Assembly: GCA_022829145.1 (NCBI GenBank)
Contig: CM040762.1
Location: forward strand, 25,476,436 to 25,540,435
DNA: 64,000 nucleotides
Source: Albula goreensis
Lineage: Eukaryota > Chordata > Actinopteri > Albuliformes > Albulidae
Direction of reading: 5' to 3'
Shown here: positions 51,853 to 64,000 of the stretch, one piece after another
Layout: each line of letters starts with the position of its first letter
Position numbering within the stretch: position 1 is the stretch's first letter
Notes under the pieces: model-generated
Seen by the model: the letters and a program-made list of their open reading frames with translations, nothing else
Databases searched by the model: none
What the model was told of the DNA's origin: nothing
Program-made: the position numbers and the translations under genes

Positions 51853-54054
51853 TCCTGCGTAGATCCCACCACACCAATTTTACTGGCCTTACTATTTCTT
51901 GTGTTTTATTTTGTTCATTATTGTTAGGTGTAGTGTCGATGTGTGTGACAGACATGTGTACTGAACATTTATGAAAAATGGAACAAATTGGTTCAGAACA
52001 AAAGGAAGCAACATTTTATTGTCAATTAAAGGACGATTCCGTATTTTACGGGGTGGCAACCCTACTTGACACAGATTTAATTGAACAGGACGCCTTTTAA
52101 AATCTGAATCAAACATGGTGGGTCACACCTGATTGGCTTGTTTGTGTTTAACTGCAAAGCATTTTCGTTTCCGGTGGTCATTGCTTCCATGGTGAGTGAA
52201 TGGACTCATTTTCTGGTGCAGTGTATAAATTGATTGTAAGACTCAGCTGCTAGTGTATTTCCACTCTTTTAAAAGCCATCTTGGCATGTGTGGAGAAGAA
52301 CTGTCAGGTTTGGATTTGAAGTTCAAGCTTTGTTTGAACATATTTTTTCAGTTTGAACAATGAATGGATGGTTGAATATGTGTTATTATTTTACATTTTC
52401 TGAAACTATGAGTTGTCACAATGTGTCAACAAATATATTTTACTTGATTTCAGTTTTTATATGGAGGCAGTATTTTGTATAATAACCAGATGCACTAAAC
52501 AAATACCAACACACACAATATATGCGTACAAAGTCTTTATCTGAAAATCTAACATAGCATATTATTCACATGACTGGGAACAAGGAAACAACCTCAAATG
52601 ACTTCAGAGTCCCATTTAGAAGTTCTTTTTGTTTGAGTAATTTACAGTCTATGCCAAACAAACATGAAATACAGCAATATGAAGGGACTTGCTGGTGTGT
52701 TTTGCTGCAAATCACCAGCTGGTGTATTTTACAAATAATGCAGGGTTATAGTATACAGATTAATGTACATGTAGTAATCAATATTCAGAATAGTTTTAAC
52801 TGATGCAATTTATAGGGTGCTGGAACTTAATGCCTCTCCTGACCGGTCTAGTGTGGGGCAGGCAGACAGGTTTGACACTTTGAAAGACAAACTTCAGAGC
52901 AGTGTGAACATGCGCACTGACTTCCTGCACATGCAATTATCTTTGGCTGCAAATATTGCTGAAAAATTGTCAATACATTCATTTTCTGGAAAACATGTAA
53001 GCCTTAGCATGATATATTTTGAAGTTCTTAAATGAAGAACACAGTGTCTCGCGATGTAACTGGGCTGGGTTTATTTTAGCTTCACGCTTTGATGCGTGCT
53101 GCTCGATATTTCCCACATATTGGAAAAACATTCACTCGTTGCCTTGTGGTAACCTTAAACACCCCAGTACGTGGTACCATGAATATGGGCTACTAATATA
53201 CTACTCTTATAATTTCACAAAATCGTTACTTAGTGATTTTAAATAAATGACCTCTAAAACCTTGAGCATGGTATCCTTGGTGGCATTATAGAGGATCGCT
53301 CTTTCCCTTGTTTGGGCAGTTCACAGATTTCACTGCAGCGGTAATCAGACAACTCTACCTCCAGTTGTGGGCTGCAGTAATCCTTGAACATTTGAGTGTC
53401 ACTCTGCATGCACAATGACCGTACTGCACTGCAGCTCTCAGTCTGCTGGAGGATTATTCGTCATCTGCGAGAAGCGACGTGACTTTCAGGAAAGCGGGCC
53501 TTACCTCGGATGGGGGTAGCATCTCAAAACCCGTGAAACCTCACTGTGAACTTGTGTCACCATGAGGAAGGGGGGAATTTTAGGCACTTGAGGTGTTGCA
53601 CTTCTTTGTCGCATTTTATGGAATAAAACCATGGGGGAGATCCCCGAAAAGTCCTCAACTGCCTTACATTATGACAAGAGAAGTCTTCTGCTTTAGAAAA
53701 TGAAATATAACAGACACGGTCTATTGACAGCGAGATGGGAGAGATACTGCAATCGTCCAAACTTTACAGTACAACTTAGTTTAGTTTCTGTGCCTATAAT
53801 TTCAGGATCATGCTAAAATTGCAAATTTTTTGGATTGTTCTTAAATGCATGTAGCCTCTTTAACATCCATAGTAAGAATGTTCTGCAATGTAGAAGTTAT
53901 AGCGAAAAACACAAATTGATGTTATGCATTTTGGATGGTGTTCTTTTACCAAAGGGTTTTTATTTAATGTTAATTACTAAATGTTTATAAATACAAAAAC
54001 AATTCTTCCTTTTAAATATTGATATTTTCAAACTGCGAAAGCTGCGCATGTGTC

Positions 54055-54125
54055 TATTTATCATTATTTGAATGAAGATAATAATGTAAATAAATAATAA
54101 ATAATGATGTAAATAATAATAATGT
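54055..54125. repeat. AAT/AATA-rich low-complexity sequence
   Basis: AATAATGTAAATAAATAATA and similar runs within usp31 intron 1. Confidence 0.7.
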
Positions 54126-55426
54126 TAGGATCTAGGAAAACAGTTACACTCAACACAGATTTAAAATTACTCATATGTCTTAATAACAAATATTTGTTGC
54201 ATAACAGACAATAACATCACATTTTCTTTCTGAATCATAAGACATTAACTACCCAATATATATTTGAAGAAATGTTATTTATTGTTCAGACACTTTGTTG
54301 GAATAAATTACATTCAGTGTTCTGTGTTAGCTGAAGAAATTATGTTCCATGCTGTATTCCTGTTAGTTGGAAGAAATAGCATTCAATATTCATTATGTTT
54401 GGTTTGAGGAAATAAAATTCGATTTTCCCTACCCATGCTGTACATAATGGGAACAAAAATTGCTTCAAATGAATGAAATGATGAAATGAAAGTGGTTTCA
54501 CCAACTAAATGATGTCACTCAGTCGTCCCACAATAGTATGGAATATCCCACTGCTGAGATAAACACGGGGTTGAGAAAAATATAGAGTACAGTGAGTGCG
54601 CAACAGTGCTGTTTTTCAACATGTATACCCACCTAATTATCCTGGGCTTTTGTTTATGCCCACCTTAAAAATAAATAGTGGTACATAACAATCCACTTAA
54701 TATTCTGAAAATCAGGAATGTATCCTTTCAGTGATCAAGTCTATCTCTCACAGAGATGAGAGAAAAATGAATTATGAGGTTATGTGTATATAGGTAATAA
54801 GAGTGATGTGCCTGCAGCCAATATAAATTCTATTTTCTTGAATACAGTGCAAAACATTTTCTTATTTATCAGCATGGCTATGGATGCACTAACTTCAGAA
54901 GAATCAGTGACACTTTCCTTCTTCTGCAGTGTGACTTGCAGACAACTTATGATGTAGCTAGTGATTATAAAATCTGAAGGAAAAACAGCAGACTTTGGAT
55001 GACTCCAAAAACATCAGTGTAGAGCTAACTCCAACAATAACGAAGGTGAGAACAACAAGTCAGATCAGTTCTTCAAATCAATCAGTAGAGAGATCCCCTC
55101 TCAAGGCTAGTGACGTTTCATTTCCACTGTTTTCATAAGAAATGACGTGTAAATGATATGAGACGTTTTCTGGGAAACTGAAAGATAAACCTGCATAAAC
55201 CACATTTGTTAGCATTTAATAGAAGATCCCAACGGATTCACAATGGCAATAAAAACTGTGTTATTTGATTAAACGAGACACACAACACTGGTCTATGTTT
55301 TCGCTGGTTTAAGGATTGGCCTATTCTGTTAGATTCAATAAAGATTGTCTTTTGTATCTGATGAGTGCAATGAAATAAAAGGAACATGAATGTAAAAAGG
55401 ACACATTGATGTGTGTGCATGCGTGC

Positions 55427-55450
55427 GTGTGTGTGTGTGTGTGTGTGTGC
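55427..55450. repeat. (GT)n microsatellite
   Basis: Twelve uninterrupted GT units, part of a longer GTGTGCATGCGTGCGTG purine-pyrimidine alternating stretch. Confidence 0.9.
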
Positions 55451-55697
55451 ATGTGCAGAGAGTGTGGATGGATTCCAGAAGGGGTATACATATGGCCATT
55501 ATTGTATTATAAGATCCACATGTCCCTAAGGAAGAATACTTGCATTGTACTGTAATGGATGACACATGCTATGTTCTTTACAGTATGTGACGTAGCAATT
55601 TTCCCTTCATTAAATGGGCACACGGCAGCATACAACGCAATGATATTGAAAACATTCTAGTCTTTGCCGAATGCTATATACAAAACTGCAATAATGT

Positions 55698-55732
55698 ATC
55701 ATATATATATAATATATATATATATATATAAC
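55698..55732. repeat. (TA)n microsatellite
   Basis: Imperfect TA dinucleotide run interrupted once (ATAATA). Confidence 0.9.
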
Positions 55733-55859
55733 TAAACCCAGTTAATTCGTTGTTTGAGCTTTTTGTAAAATGCATGCTACTGAAGAGTTTAGGTTATCAG
55801 TGCTTCAAATAACATGTTTAGGAACATCAGAGATGTGTTCTACTGCTGGAACTACTGCT

Positions 55860-56240
55860 ACAGAGGCTCCATTGGCGAGGCAACAATTGGCCAGCATCGC
55901 CGGGGGTTCGGTACGGGGTAGGTTGGGCTAAAATCTCCGGTTGGTCCATCGCAATAGCGCCCTCCTCGGTCTGCATGGGTACTTGCGGCAGTACAAGCCG
56001 ATTGTGTGCTGACTACATCTTCCTCCGACATCATAGGCAGTGTGCGACTGGTGGTGCGGCCACAACGTGAAAAAGAAGTGGAATTGTCAACACGTGATTT
56101 GGAAGAGTCACGTGCGCGACCTCTCCTCCCAAAGCTGTCGGGGCGGGGTGCTGCGGTGAGATCAACCAGTTCAGTTGAACATTCGGGTTGGGAAAAAAGG
56201 GGAAAAAATCAAGGATTCAAATTAAAAAAAAAAAAAAGAA
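55860..56240 (+). repeat. possible SINE-like retroposed repeat
   Basis: GGCAACAATTGGCCAGCATC, then GCCGGGGGTTCG and GGGGTAGGTTGGGC, resemble a GC-rich core found in fish interspersed repeats. The block ends in an A15 tract at about 56223-56237, as expected of a retroposed copy. Its GC content contrasts with the flanks. No pol III boxes were fixed with confidence. Confidence 0.35.
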
Positions 56241-57863
56241 ATCCAGATTGTTCCAGATTGAAGAATATTTTATGGTAATTTTCATTTTCATGTTATTTTG
56301 ATTTATTTCTCCTGGTGTCACCATTAACAACATTAACACCAAGTATATAACTGAAAGCGGTTGTGAGTTTGAAGTTGTAACTTCATATATAACAGTTCAA
56401 AGCAATTGCATTATATATTAAACAATATATAAATGACAGAGTTATGACTAGATATGAGTTATCACTATATATGATTACAACATAGAGTTATGACTATATA
56501 TGATGCAAGGTGTATTTTGTCTAATTGTGAAATTAAAACAATGAGCATATCAATTACGTTTGCAAAACTTATTTGCATAAAGTGATATCGTAATGTTGTT
56601 TATTTTCTAATAGGAAAAAAAGACAAAAATACCAGTTTCAATTAGCCAAAATATTTGTAGACCTTATGTGATAATAATGCAGTAAGATTTGCCATGGAAT
56701 GACGTCTTCATGAGCAGTAGGTCGTCCTGACCTGGGTGTTTTAAGACTTCTTTGTCATTAGAACATGCAGATGTTCTAATGTTACAGTCACCTCTGCACC
56801 GACCTTTGCGTTCAGTGAGATTACCCCACTCGCAAGGGTTCCCTCTATCAAACGTACAACATGTGCGGCAAAGAATAACAGCGGAGACGGAGAGCGCGAT
56901 TTGTTTTTGCTTTAAGAGAAAAGAACATAATCTCTGGTATTGGTGGAATGCATGTGTGGTGACTCTTGCCGCTGCAGTTCAGCTTGTTTGCTTTTATTTT
57001 CTGGAATTTCTTTGGCCGTGAAAATTGTGTTGTAATACAATATTTGACATTCTACCCAGCTTTTCAATATGGAGTGATGGAGTGAATGTGTAATTTTCTA
57101 CTCCATTGCACTTACTGAAAGAGATACTGAAAACAACCATTCACCCACATGGTGAGTGCAGGAGTGTTTTCATAGTTCGGTCTCACGCATGTAGGTAATG
57201 GACTTCACAGGCTATTCATTTTGGTTAGACACGTGTACAGCACAACAGAGTTCAGAAGATAGAAAAGTTGAAGATCAACAACAAGATGAGAAAGTTTCTT
57301 GGTTAACGTAATATGCGGGAGATTCAAAGAGATACAAAGACACTGAGAAATTTCCTGATTGTGCTGGCTTGCCATGTTCCCACACTCAACCAAATTATGC
57401 ATTTGCTGATCTGAAAAGTACATACTGTGGCAGCAAAAAGACAAAATGAGCTGGCTATGCAGTATAGGTACGTAATGTCAAATGGGTTATATATTTGCAG
57501 TACGGATGGGCATGATGATGGGTACTCAAGTATTCCACTACATGAAGGTTTATTTCAAATTTTAAAAAGATACTTATTTGATTTAATCAGACCAGACTAT
57601 CCATTTCTGCCCTCAAAATCTGTGCAGCTGCCTGTGTCTGATTTATTTTAATGACTTCTGAAAAATTAAACATTTGAAGAAGATGGGGGACTTTCTATCT
57701 TTTCAAGTACTTTAAAATACTAAAAATAGTTTTTAATATTATCATTTTAGTGTTTTTTGATTGGTGGTGTTTGAGTGGGTGATGTGTACCTTCTGCAGTC
57801 AGCAATAGACACAGAAATAAAAAGGGTTTTCACATGATGCACCAGCAATTACATTCAGCCTAT

Positions 57864-58386
57864 GGGTGCGGTCCAATATTCAAATTTGTCTCCTCGTCTC
57901 CTCCACTTGTCGCCTCATTTCCTCTGTGCCCCAGAAACTTATCTATGTGTCCTCCCTCCCTCCACTGTTCCAAAAAGGTAGGAGGCAAGATTTTGTATTC
58001 TTCACTCGCCTCCTCCTCTCCTCCAAACGTAGGATACATCGATGTATCCTACTGTGGAAGTCTTTTCACATTTTTGGGTGACATCATTGTGCTCAAGACC
58101 AGTCAGATTAAAAGACCATCCACAGAAAAGTTTGATTAGCTTTGGTATCCTCAGAATCAGTGGAAGTTACACAACTTCATCAACAGCCAATGGTCAACTT
58201 TCATGAAGAGCTAATCGGATTAGCTGTTCCAATTTTCATTTCATCTCCTCGTTTCCTCCACGCGTTTCCTCCTCTCCTCCACTTATTTTCTCCCCTCCTT
58301 TCCTCCACAAAATTCTGGGGTAGGAAATGATGGGAGGAAACAAGTGGAGGAAACAAGGAGATAAGAAAAAGTATTGGAACGCACCC
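57864..58386. mobile_element. MITE-like element, copy 2 (in usp31 intron 1)
   Basis: Same orientation and architecture as 39939-40424: start GGGTGCGGTCCAATATT, end AGTATTGGAACGCACCC, pyrimidine-rich CTCCTCC arms, and central GATACATCGATGTATCCTAC and AGTCTTTTCACATTTTTGGG. Five matching bases (CCTAT) flank both ends and may be a target-site duplication. No coding capacity. Confidence 0.85.
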
Positions 58387-58547
58387 CCTATGCCATTGGA
58401 CAGAGGTCCAAAACCCCAGTTTCAGGGAGTAAAAGTTCTACCATGTGTTTCACTTCTTGTGCACTGAGACAGGTGAGTTCACAAATTAGCTCCCCATCCT
58501 GGCTGAAGAGTTGTGCTGGGTTAGCACATGGATGGAACAAATACTTG

Positions 58548-58658
58548 AGCTGTGTCCAAAATCACTCCCTATTCAATATAAAGAGCAGCATAAGGAAGGC
58601 AGCCTCATAGGTCAGCGTAGTAGACTACAGTGAACAGGGAGTGATTTCGGGCACAGCC
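58548..58658. mobile_element. tiny MITE, 111 bp
   Basis: 28-bp terminal inverted repeats with 24 matches: left edge AGCTGTGTCCAAAATCACTC..., right edge ending GATTTCGGGCACAGCC. Only about 55 bp lies between them. No clear target-site duplication. Confidence 0.75.
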
Positions 58659-60608
58659 ATGGTAGTGCTTTTTCCTTCTGAAGTCAAGGTTTTCCACTTC
58701 TGTTGCTGAAAGATAATAAAGTCAGCATATATTAAGTTTGTACTTCTGCAGTTCCCCGGCCAACCAGGAGTGGCCGCTAGACAGTGGTGAGTCTAATGGA
58801 TTAATCAGTTTTAACCCGTCTTTCCTCAGTAACACCCAGTCCCAGGGCTCAGGTCCACTTCCTAAACAAGCGTCTTATTGCATGATCCACCCAGAGACTC
58901 TACAAGATACATTTTGGTATTATATTCGCGTGATATAAAAGATCAGGTTGGAAATAAATTCAGATTTTTAAAATATACTGAGGAAATATCAGATAAACCA
59001 CAAAGTAATATTGAATAGATCCCAGACTGAGTGCAATAACATAAGGGAGAAAATAAAAATTCATAAATATGTCATAAATATGAATAAATATTGACATACA
59101 CAACTTGATGATCTACCTCAGGTTACTGGTGGGTAAAGAGAAAATACATTTATGTCCTCCTAGTATTTTTGAAGGATATTTAAACTTGTACATTGCTGAT
59201 CTTTGTCTGGGGAAACAAAAAGAAAATAAAAACAACCATAGTTCACCAGAGATTTTCTCTCTTTTATAGCCAGCTTTGAATAACACAGTGGCTGTTTGAT
59301 TGGAGGAAATTCATTTCACATCAAAAGCTGCATTAAATCAATGCACGTTGTTTTTGCAGTTTAAGAGGGGGGTATGAGGGGGGGTATTCACAGACAAAAA
59401 AGAAGAAGTAAGGGGGGTACGTGATTGAAAGTTGGAGATACGATACAGCAGTCCTGCAATTACAATTTATGTGGGTGGCTAATAAGATAAGCAGAAGCGT
59501 ACATATTTCTATATCTGACTGGTCTGCTCAAGCCATGTTCTAAAGAAGAAAAAAAATGAATTATTATATTTAGATACTTGGAAAATAGTCAAACAGTGAA
59601 ATTAGCTCACATGCCCACCTAATTCACAGATCTGAAAAACAGAAGCAGTGACAGCAGGATGTAAAGATGAATCAGGTGTGTATAGAAAGGTTTTCTATAC
59701 TTACGATATTTAATCATCAGATTTTTTTAAATGTGTGTTTTATTTTTAAAAAGTACAGATTTTTATGACTGGCATTGTGAAACAGCTTCTGATCTTCCAT
59801 TCTTGATTTGGCTACACAAGCTTCGTTTATTCATTTTTAACAATAGCTCCATTTATTCAAAACAATATGTGACTGAAACTTATTGGAGATGCTACATTTT
59901 TCTGGCATATTGTCTCACCCTATTGTCTGTAAATATTGTATTATTTACATTGCGATACCAACACCAATATGTATTTCAATCTTATTTAAAATAGACAATG
60001 ATTCATTACTTTCTGTTCCCACTGCCTTGTTTTTGTCCTCTGAATTTGTTTTATCTTTGCACTGCATTTGACAAAAGAGAATAATGTCTTACCATTTATT
60101 TTAGCTTTAACCATACTTGTATCTCCAAAAAATTAAAAAATAAAAATACATCTTTGACTTTGAATTCTTACAATATGAATAAAGAAGCAGAACAGAAAAA
60201 ATAATATTAGTAACATTTACCTTTCATCTTTTGTGCAGTTTCTGCAAGATTGTGGATTTATTTTATTTGTTTTACAATATAGTATAGTACGTAATAGAGA
60301 ATGCAGCGTTATTACTGCATTTATGGCATAATATATTTGTTCTGAATGGTAACTATATTTTCACCTGTACTTATAAAGAAGTATGATGCAAAATGATACT
60401 GTATCAGCTTCAGCATTTTTCCACATGCCAGTTTTTAAAAGAAATTTGTAAAATACAGATCTGGGGTTATAATATTTCTGGTGTCAATAAAAAAATCCGT
60501 CTAGGGAATTAATAGCACCACCTGATGGACAGATGTAGAAATGTCATGCTTGGGGCACACTGCAGTTGAGGTCACAGCAAACTCAAGTGGTTCAATGTTA
60601 TTCTGCTG

Positions 60609-60965
60609 TTGTAGTACCAGTATTAATCCATTGTTATTCCATTGTCCTTGCATCAGTGTTTACCTGAGTTAGTCCATTGTCCTAGTAGTACCAGTGTTTA
60701 TCCAGTGTTATTTTAGTGTCCTGGTACCAGTGTTCATCCAGTGTTATTCAGCTGTCCTAGTATCAGTGTTCATCTGGTGTTATTCTACTGTCCTGGTACC
60801 GGTGTTTATCCAGTGTTATTCTACTGTCCTAGTACCAGTGTGTAACCTGTGTTATTCCTCTGTACTAGCACCAGTGTTTCTCTGGTGTTCATTCTGTGTT
60901 ACTCCAGTGATCTAGTACCAGTGTTTCTGCTCTGCCCCAGTATCACTGCTACCCCATTGTCCCAG
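60609..60965. repeat. 36-bp minisatellite, about 9 copies
   Basis: Diverged units of the type TAGTACCAGTGTTTATCCAG, TGTTATTCTACTGTCC. Because the period is a multiple of three, a 73-residue periodic frame (60694-60915) appears by chance. Confidence 0.9.
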
Positions 60966-61280
60966 GGACAGGAAGTCCCAGGCATCATGTCTGGATGAGT
61001 CTACATTCGTTCCCAGACACGATCAATTACACCCTCTTCTTCCGTGTAGCTCAGGCAACCGTTCCAATCCACCTCTTCTTTCAGACAAACTCTATTACCA
61101 CGCATAGAAATATGCCCGCTTTATGTTATGTGGCATATGGTAAGTTCTAATACCGCTGTCTCCCCTTCACTCAGCAGGTCAGTGATTCTGCAGCGCATTC
61201 CCGTGCAGACCTGAAACGAACTCTCTCACCTCTGTGCTGAACCTTATCACAGTCTGCACAGAGGCTGCACTTCCATTAGC

Positions 61281-61330
61281 ATTTAGGCATTCAGCAGACG
61301 CTCTTCTCCGGAGCGGCTTACACAGCATGC
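61281..61330 (-). repeat. SINE 3' tail fragment, minus strand
   Basis: CATTTAGGCATTCAGCAGAC, then GCTCTTCTCCGGAGCGGCTTACA, is the reverse complement of the conserved teleost SINE tail (TGTAAGTCGCTCTGGATAAG type). Confidence 0.7.
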
Positions 61331-62356
61331 ATTTCTGCATACTGTTTATTTACATCACTGAGTGTTTGCTAAAGCAGTGCAGGTTCCATTCCTCAAGGGT
61401 ACTACAGCAGAGCCCTACCTCTGAATTGTACCTAAAACCTTGAGGTGACAAGCCATTGTCTGTGCTGTCTCTTATGTTACTCCCTGCACTGTGATTGGGT
61501 TAAATCGCCAAGTATTGGGAGGTACAAAATTGAAATTTGCATACGTAACGTGATTGGTCACCTTTCTCAGTGTTCACTGAAGTAATAGAGTCCTTCAGTC
61601 AATAAATGCAGAAATCCTCCTAGCAGCCATTTCTGTCTTGAAGGGTGTGGGCCCTCTGCTGAAATGTGCTGTCAAGTTTTATTACTTCTGCAGCAGCAAG
61701 TTTTTCTTTTTCTGTGGTGAAGGCAAGCTATTTAGATATACAACATAGGCTGCAGTGGCTGACAGACTTTAGTTTCAGAAGGCAGTGAAATTCGGACTGC
61801 TGCCAGCTGGTTCGTTGTTTAAAAAAGACATCAATGATTTCAGGCCTGTTTGGTTGACAGAAGCTTTTTTTAAAGCAGCTTCCCAATTCTGGTGACTGTT
61901 AAACCTGAACACACTATGGAGTAGGTGGTCAATTCACTGCTTCTTTTCTGCTTGTTTTTAAATGGGCATTTAACTTTGGCACGAATTAAGCTCTGGTGTG
62001 TTTGTATGTGCTAGAGGTATATATTCAGGGTTGTGTTGTGAATTGAATGCAGGTGAATGGTGGAGTTAGGATTAGACCTAAATGAACCAGTGCAAGATTC
62101 AGTTCATTAGGAAGACAGGGCAAACATAAAATGACTCTACCTCATTCTTAAAGATGCATAGAAGATTAGGAAAATATAGAATTTAGCTCCTACTAAAGTG
62201 AAGCACCCCTTCAAAGTCCTGTGTAAAATGTGAATTTCTGAATGGGTGGTTACTTCGCTGTCTCATACCGTCTTTCACTGGTGCTTAATGTCCATTGTGA
62301 AATGTGAACCGCCCTGACTGGCCCCTGTGATGTACTGTGATGTCATCCTCCTGCAG

Positions 62357-62487
62357 AACGCCGTGTCCAGGAGCGCCTGCAGTACCGTGGCAACGCCCAG
62401 CACGACGCTCAGGAGTTCCTGCTCTGGCTGTTGGACCGTGTGCACGAAGACCTGCACAGCCATCCCGGTGCGAGGCCCTCCATCAAG
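62357..62487 (+). CDS. usp31: usp31 exon 2, frame broken by one base as given
   Basis: Acceptor tcctgcag, donor gtatgc. From 62380 the exon encodes QYRGNAQHDAQEFLLWLLDR and VHEDLHSHPGARPSIK, the conserved USP block that includes the QHDAQEFL motif. Exon 1 ends in phase 0 and exon 2 must end in phase 0, so it should be a multiple of 3. It is 131 nt. The frame from the acceptor reads NAVSRSA and then goes wrong at GCC-TG (62375-62379), where the family has Ala-Leu (GCC-CTG). A minor in-frame acceptor (ccag at 62367-62370) would restore the frame and lose five residues. Explanations: sequencing or assembly error in a C run (most likely), an alternative acceptor, or a real lesion. The gene continues beyond the window. 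Confidence 0.85.
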
Positions 62488-62884
62488 GTATGCCTGCTTC
62501 CTGTGCGTCCTGTTAATGGGCGGCTCATTAACGGCTACCGCATCTCCATCCCCCTCTCCTCATGCTTTTTCACCTATAGGCTACATCACCTCCTGGTATA
62601 TCAAAGATCTAACTCTGAAAACGGACACAAGCAACCCACCACCATAACCCCCCCTAAACCCTCCCACCTGTCTGATACTCAACCTCCTTCATGGAAAAAA
62701 CTCACCCACACGCATTCTAAGTACACAAATGAGAGTGAAGAAGTGTGAGAAATTTAAATGAGAGATACAAAAAAAAGACTCTCCCATGGTCTGGTTACAA
62801 AATTTTGTAGATTGTATCAGAGGACCCTGTAAGAAAATATCATATTGTTTCCTTTATGTATGACAGCAAATTGGTATGACAAAT
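62488..62884 (+). other. usp31: usp31 intron 2, proximal part
   Basis: Starts at the gtatgc donor. No further exon is recognised before the SINE at 62885. Confidence 0.7.
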
Positions 62885-63084
62885 GGGGGCAGCCTGGAGT
62901 CTAGTGGCTAAGGTACATGACTGGGACCCCTGAGGTTGGCGGTACACAGTAGGAACACCATTGCTGTTGGGCCCCTGAGCAAGGCCCCAACCTCAAAGGG
63001 GGGATTGGCCCTTGGTTAGCCTAATCAACTGTAAGTCATTAAATAATTCAATAAAAGTGTCAGCTAAATGAATGTAATGTAATG
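62885..63084 (+). repeat. tRNA-derived SINE
   Basis: GGGGCAGCCTGGAGTCTAGT carries a box-A-like TCTAGTGGCTAAGG. The body has GTTGGGCCCCTGAGCAAGGC, and the 3' end is a short ATGTA repeat (AATGTAATGTAATG). More diverged from the other SINEs in the tRNA-like B box. Confidence 0.75.
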
Positions 63085-64000
63085 ACAGCATGAAGGAGAT
63101 CCTTTTCCAGTTTAAACGCACCACACCACAGGCCAGCAGTGAAGCAAAGGCCAGAGAATGAATGCGTGGCTTAGACCGGTTTAAACCAAGCTTGGCATTT
63201 CCTAAAAGCATTAAGAGTCCCGTGCACTATCGTCTGTATGAGAATTTTTGAGACTGTATTCAGCTAAATAGCCACCATGCACAGTCAAAGCATATGAAAA
63301 GGAAGGGTGGGTCAGTCTTACATCTGGTTATGCACAGCCTTCTTCTTCTGGGTTAATTTTTGGTGTAATTAATTTTGAGAACATGAACTTGAGAACCTTA
63401 AACCAGACAAGCCCATGGCAAGTACAAATACAGAGGGAATGGTCTGTATATTACTCAGATTCCCATAAGTCAGCTAAGAATGCCGTTTTAAGGTCTTGTT
63501 CCCTTGCAGTTTTCACAGGAAGACATGGACACACTTCAATTGAAAATACAAACCCTACACAACAATGGCCAAGCCTAGACATAATCCCTGTTACTTCAAA
63601 ATCTACCTCAAAATCACATCAAAATTAGTGTGAAGTCATAGAGGTAATTGAGTCCATTGACCTCAAATAAACAAAGGCTGAGACATATATGATACTGTTA
63701 TTGAATTTATATCATGAATTTTTAGAAATTAGCATTAATGGCAACGCATGAAGACATACCTTGCATATAATATTAATAATGTATAAACATTGAATTATAG
63801 CTTTGCCTTGTAAACTGTGCTTATTTCTTATGTCGACTTCCCTCACACTTATTGTTGTAGTTCTCAAAAACCTCTCACATGAAGCTGTACAATAATTCAT
63901 TGTTCATGCAAACTCATTAAATGAGAAGTGTGCCATAGAGAGAGAATTTCAGTTCACCTTCAGGTATGTTGCATTGACCCAGATGGCTGTAACAGGCAAA
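63085..64000 (+). other. usp31: usp31 intron 2 continued, no exon seen
   Basis: No sequence resembling the next conserved USP31 block (the TCPHC-QKQSNTFDPFLC region) is present before the window ends. Confidence 0.6.

Larger units (their letters stand above)
45903..62356 (+). other. usp31: usp31 intron 1 (16.5 kb)
   Basis: Bounded by gtatgt and tcctgcag. Many repeats described separately lie inside. Apart from these, no exon or RNA gene was recognised in 46009-47999, 48612-50618, 51131-55859, 56240-57863 and 58659-60608. Confidence 0.8.

Noticed and set aside
60694..60915. 73-residue periodic frame (FIQCYSTVLVPV repeats)
   Set aside because: A by-product of a 36-bp minisatellite whose period is a multiple of three.

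Overview
This 64-kb window is AT-rich eukaryotic DNA with widely spaced exons, canonical GT/AG introns, tRNA-derived SINEs with the 3' tail seen in many fish, several Tc1/mariner-type elements, MITE-like elements and dinucleotide microsatellites. It reads as a piece of a teleost chromosome; I cannot name the species. Two real protein-coding genes are supported, arranged head to head with about 22.7 kb between their start codons.

Gene 1, minus strand, coding 22696 down to 9236, is an interleukin-21 receptor (il21r). Eight coding exons join without a frame break into 561 codons: signal peptide, two fibronectin-type cytokine-receptor domains with a WSEWS box, one transmembrane helix, a box-1-like stretch and a long cytoplasmic tail. 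The tail ends in a YVKQW motif and carries the block DSGF-x2-SDC-SSPV that I recall from mammalian IL21R. Gene 2, plus strand, is the 5' part of usp31 (ubiquitin-specific peptidase 31). Exon 1 (45375-45902) carries the catalytic Cys box. Exon 2 (62357-62487) carries the QHDAQEFLLWLLDRVHEDL block, and the gene runs off the right edge. Exon 2 as written lacks one base relative to the expected frame.

Layout: 1-8700, downstream flank of il21r with a dead Tc1-like element (about 754-2244), a GC-rich patch (6866-6990) and a teleost repeat (7520-7830). 8700-22740, il21r, with a DNA-transposon remnant and a second Tc1 remnant in intron 7, a roughly 195-bp (GT)n/(GTAT)n array right behind the transmembrane exon, and (TA)26 in intron 2. 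22740-45374, the intergenic space holding an IS630/Tc1-type transposase remnant (28074-29790), a SINE fragment, a 486-bp inverted-repeat element, a SINE nested in a MITE and a 55-bp tandem repeat. 45375-64000, usp31 exon 1, a 16.5-kb repeat-laden intron 1, exon 2 and the start of intron 2.

The two genes are not known to work together. IL21R pairs with the common gamma chain to signal through JAK1/JAK3 and STAT3 in lymphocytes; USP31 is a deubiquitinase linked to NF-kappaB signalling. From memory both map to human 16p12, so the pairing may be retained synteny. No bacterial-type system, CRISPR array, tRNA or rRNA gene was found. The most unusual observations are the one-base lesion in usp31 exon 2, the predicted soluble il21r isoform, a long foldback element in usp31 intron 1, and repeat families shared between the two loci.
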